From Gammaproteobacteria bacterium (GTDB taxonomy: Bacteria; Pseudomonadota; Gammaproteobacteria; GRL18), in assembly GCA_024511395.1 (NCBI GenBank), contig JANELJ010000075.1:1-8641 (forward strand): DNA of 8,641 bases, in the 5' to 3' direction. A program made the translations under genes and the position numbers. Positions 7,516 through 8,641 of this stretch are shown here, piece by piece. The notes beneath the pieces were generated by a model. That model made no database searches and had not been told where the DNA came from. It saw only the letters and a list, made by a program, of their open reading frames with translations. Position 1 is the first letter of the stretch, and every line of letters starts with the position of its first letter.

Positions 7516-7929
7516 ATGACTAATAGTATTACTGCCACAATAAAATTCTCTTTTAAGGGAGAAACATTTTCACCGTCTGCCAGAATTGACTTGGACGAGC
7601 TTTTTGCTTCTAAACCGATTCTGGAACCGGGTGTGATCCCCCAGTATGTCTATAATATGATAGCCAAAAATGGTGAAATTGACGGCTATTCCTATGCTTA
7701 TGAAGTGATGCTGGCCAGTGAAGTTGTCTTTAGTGAACCAACAGGCCTGGCGGGTGAATGCCTGCAGGGAAATAAATTTGATTTTGAATGTTTTCAGCAA
7801 CGCTGGTTATACCAGCAAAAACTGGAAACAGTACAGGATATTGCCTTACGTCATTTGAAAGTTGAGGATATTGAACAACAGCTAGAATTACGTGATGCCT
7901 TGCTGGAAGCCTTGGAAAAGTCCATTTAA
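7516..7929 (+). CDS. Uncharacterised 137-aa protein co-transcribed with dcd
   Basis: I do not recognise a family. The product is acidic and appears soluble, with no signal peptide or membrane segment. The N-terminal part (1-30) looks like a beta strand pattern (TATIKFSFKGETFSPSARIDLDEL). The middle (45-80) has aromatic residues and short hydrophobic stretches. The last third (about 90-137) looks helical, with heptad-like Leu/Ile spacing and many Glu/Gln (LETVQDIALRHLKVEDIEQQLELRD...). The ATG follows the dcd stop by 2 nt, with GAGA 8 nt upstream inside dcd, so expression is probably coupled to dcd. Codon use resembles its neighbours. The ORF is real by length, coupling and protein-like composition, but function is unknown. 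A role connected with nucleotide metabolism would be only a guess from position. Confidence 0.85.
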   Translation: MTNSITATIKFSFKGETFSPSARIDLDELFASKPILEPGVIPQYVYNMIAKNGEIDGYSYAYEVMLASEVVFSEPTGLAGECLQGNKFDFECFQQRWLYQQKLETVQDIALRHLKVEDIEQQLELRDALLEALEKSI

Positions 7930-8116
7930 GATAATTTTTTGGTCATTTGCTTTATATCAATGTTTTTTTAATTCGATTTCTATTAATATTAGCCTGTTTT
8001 ACACAATCAAGCCCTTACTAACTTAAACAAAGACAGACTGAAAACAGTATGTTTGCAGTGTGGTCTAAAAAATAAAAAGGGCATTTTAAGTTTTTTCTTT
8101 TCCTGAGGGTTATAAA

Positions 8117-8432
8117 ATGAAAAGCTTACTACAATCGTCAATGATTGCTTGTCGGCAGTCTTATCTCCAATGCTCATGCCTGGACGGATGATATCGACTT
8201 TATCGATGATGTCAATAAGGCCTGTAAATTTGAACCGAATGCCCAGTGTACTTCGGCAGTAAGAGTGGGTGCTAATCTTGCTGGCATTGATATGAATGGC
8301 GCCTCCATGACTACTATGCGTCTGGACAAGGCCAATCTGCAGCGCGCTATACTGATCCAGGCTAAACTGGGTAATGTCACCTGGGTGGATGGTCGGATCT
8401 GTGCTGAACAGTCTGTTGGAGAGTGCCTGTAA
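8117..8432 (+). CDS. Exported pentapeptide-repeat protein, signal peptide split by a frameshift
   Basis: The ATG at 8117 has a good ribosome site (GAGGG, 8105-8109) and begins MKSLLQSSM, typical of a signal peptide. That frame stops soon after, at TGA 8189-8191. The hydrophobic core and cleavage site (LLVGSLISNAHA, then WTDD) continue in another frame open from TTG 8145 to the stop at 8430-8432; this frame has TGA directly before 8145. The span is 316 nt, so one extra base or two missing bases near 8142-8151 explain the break. Counting residues from the TTG, about seven pentapeptides (43-77, ANLAG...AKLGN) predict a short right-handed beta-helix. It is followed by the tail TWVDGRICAEQSVGEC, seen in many small periplasmic repeat proteins. 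Four cysteines (27, 35, 86, 94) could form disulfides. It may be a pseudogene, a sequencing error, or a gene with a rare start at 8145. Function unknown. Confidence 0.75.
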
Positions 8433-8450
8433 TTTTTTAAAAAACCTTAC

Positions 8451-8491
8451 GAGCATGGTCATTCTGTCCATGTTCAATCTTTATTTCTTTT
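8451..8491 (+). terminator. Possible weak terminator after the pentapeptide gene
   Basis: GAGCATGG (8451-8458) pairs with CCATGTTC (8468-8475) in an 8-bp stem with one G-U pair and a 9-nt loop. An interrupted T-rich stretch (8477-8491) follows. It lies about 20 nt after the stop codon at 8430-8432. The imperfect T-tract makes it a weaker candidate than the one after mrp. Confidence 0.45.
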
Positions 8492-8641
8492 CTAAAAAAC
8501 TGATGTTTATCATAGATCCTGAACTCCTGTTTTTATTTTTGATTAATTTAGGTTTAATTTGAATAATCTGTATCTGTTGCCTATTCTCAAACAGATGGTT
8601 TTCTATTTTTATTTAATCTTAAGAAGATACTACAATGAAGC

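Noticed and set aside
8011..8091. Inverted repeats upstream of the pentapeptide gene (GCCCTT/AAGGGC, AACTTAAA/TTTAAGTT, AGAC..ACTG/CAGT..GTCT)
   Set aside because: The pairs interleave rather than nest, are short and AT-rich, and do not build one convincing structure.
8007..8477. 156-codon open frame on the minus strand
   Set aside because: It runs antisense over the pentapeptide protein, has no ribosome site or recognisable domain, and the plus-strand frame has clear signal-peptide and repeat signatures.
8541..8557. Sequence resembling the MITE terminus (GATTAATTTAGG followed by TTTAA)
   Set aside because: Eleven of twelve end bases match, but similarity stops there, there is no partner inverted repeat nearby and the region is very AT-rich; chance is likely.
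8635..8641. Possible start of a further gene (ATGAAGC at the window end)
   Set aside because: Only seven bases are visible and the upstream AAGAAG is a weak, distant ribosome site, so a gene cannot be supported.

Overview
The window looks like a piece of a gammaproteobacterial chromosome with moderate GC coding sequence and AT-rich spacers. The evidence is gammaproteobacterial-type Rnf/Rsx subunits and the neighbourhood dcd, mrp/apbC, metG, rnf. From memory this resembles the dcd-apbC-metG-(...)-rnf order in Pseudomonas, but that was not checked here. I cannot place the organism below class from sequence alone.

Left block, minus strand (1-5101): metG (methionyl-tRNA synthetase) is followed by rnfA, rnfB and rnfC. 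The Rnf genes are tightly packed (1-nt gap, then a 4-nt ATGA overlap) and the operon presumably runs on past base 1 with rnfD/G/E. They encode an inner-membrane ion-translocating electron-transfer complex. A near-perfect 20-bp-stem hairpin built from heptamers lies between metG and rnfA, and a related heptamer array starts at the rnfC stop codon.

Divergent intergenic region (5102-5618): this holds the metG leader with small dyads, a good sigma70-like promoter reading toward mrp, and a 176-bp palindromic MITE-like element. The element has 21-bp perfect terminal inverted repeats and a 5-bp TTCAA target duplication. It sits between the promoter and the mrp ribosome binding site, so it would be transcribed as a long hairpin in the mrp leader.

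Right block, plus strand (5619-8641): mrp/apbC (Fe-S carrier ATPase) ends in a strong intrinsic terminator. Then come dcd (dCTP deaminase) and, 2 nt later, an uncharacterised 137-aa protein. After an AT-rich spacer there is a small exported pentapeptide-repeat protein whose signal peptide is split by an apparent frameshift.

Most genes are ordinary housekeeping. The unusual content is in the spacers: the MITE, the heptamer repeats and hairpin, and the frameshifted secreted protein. I saw no sign of a wholly new multi-gene system.
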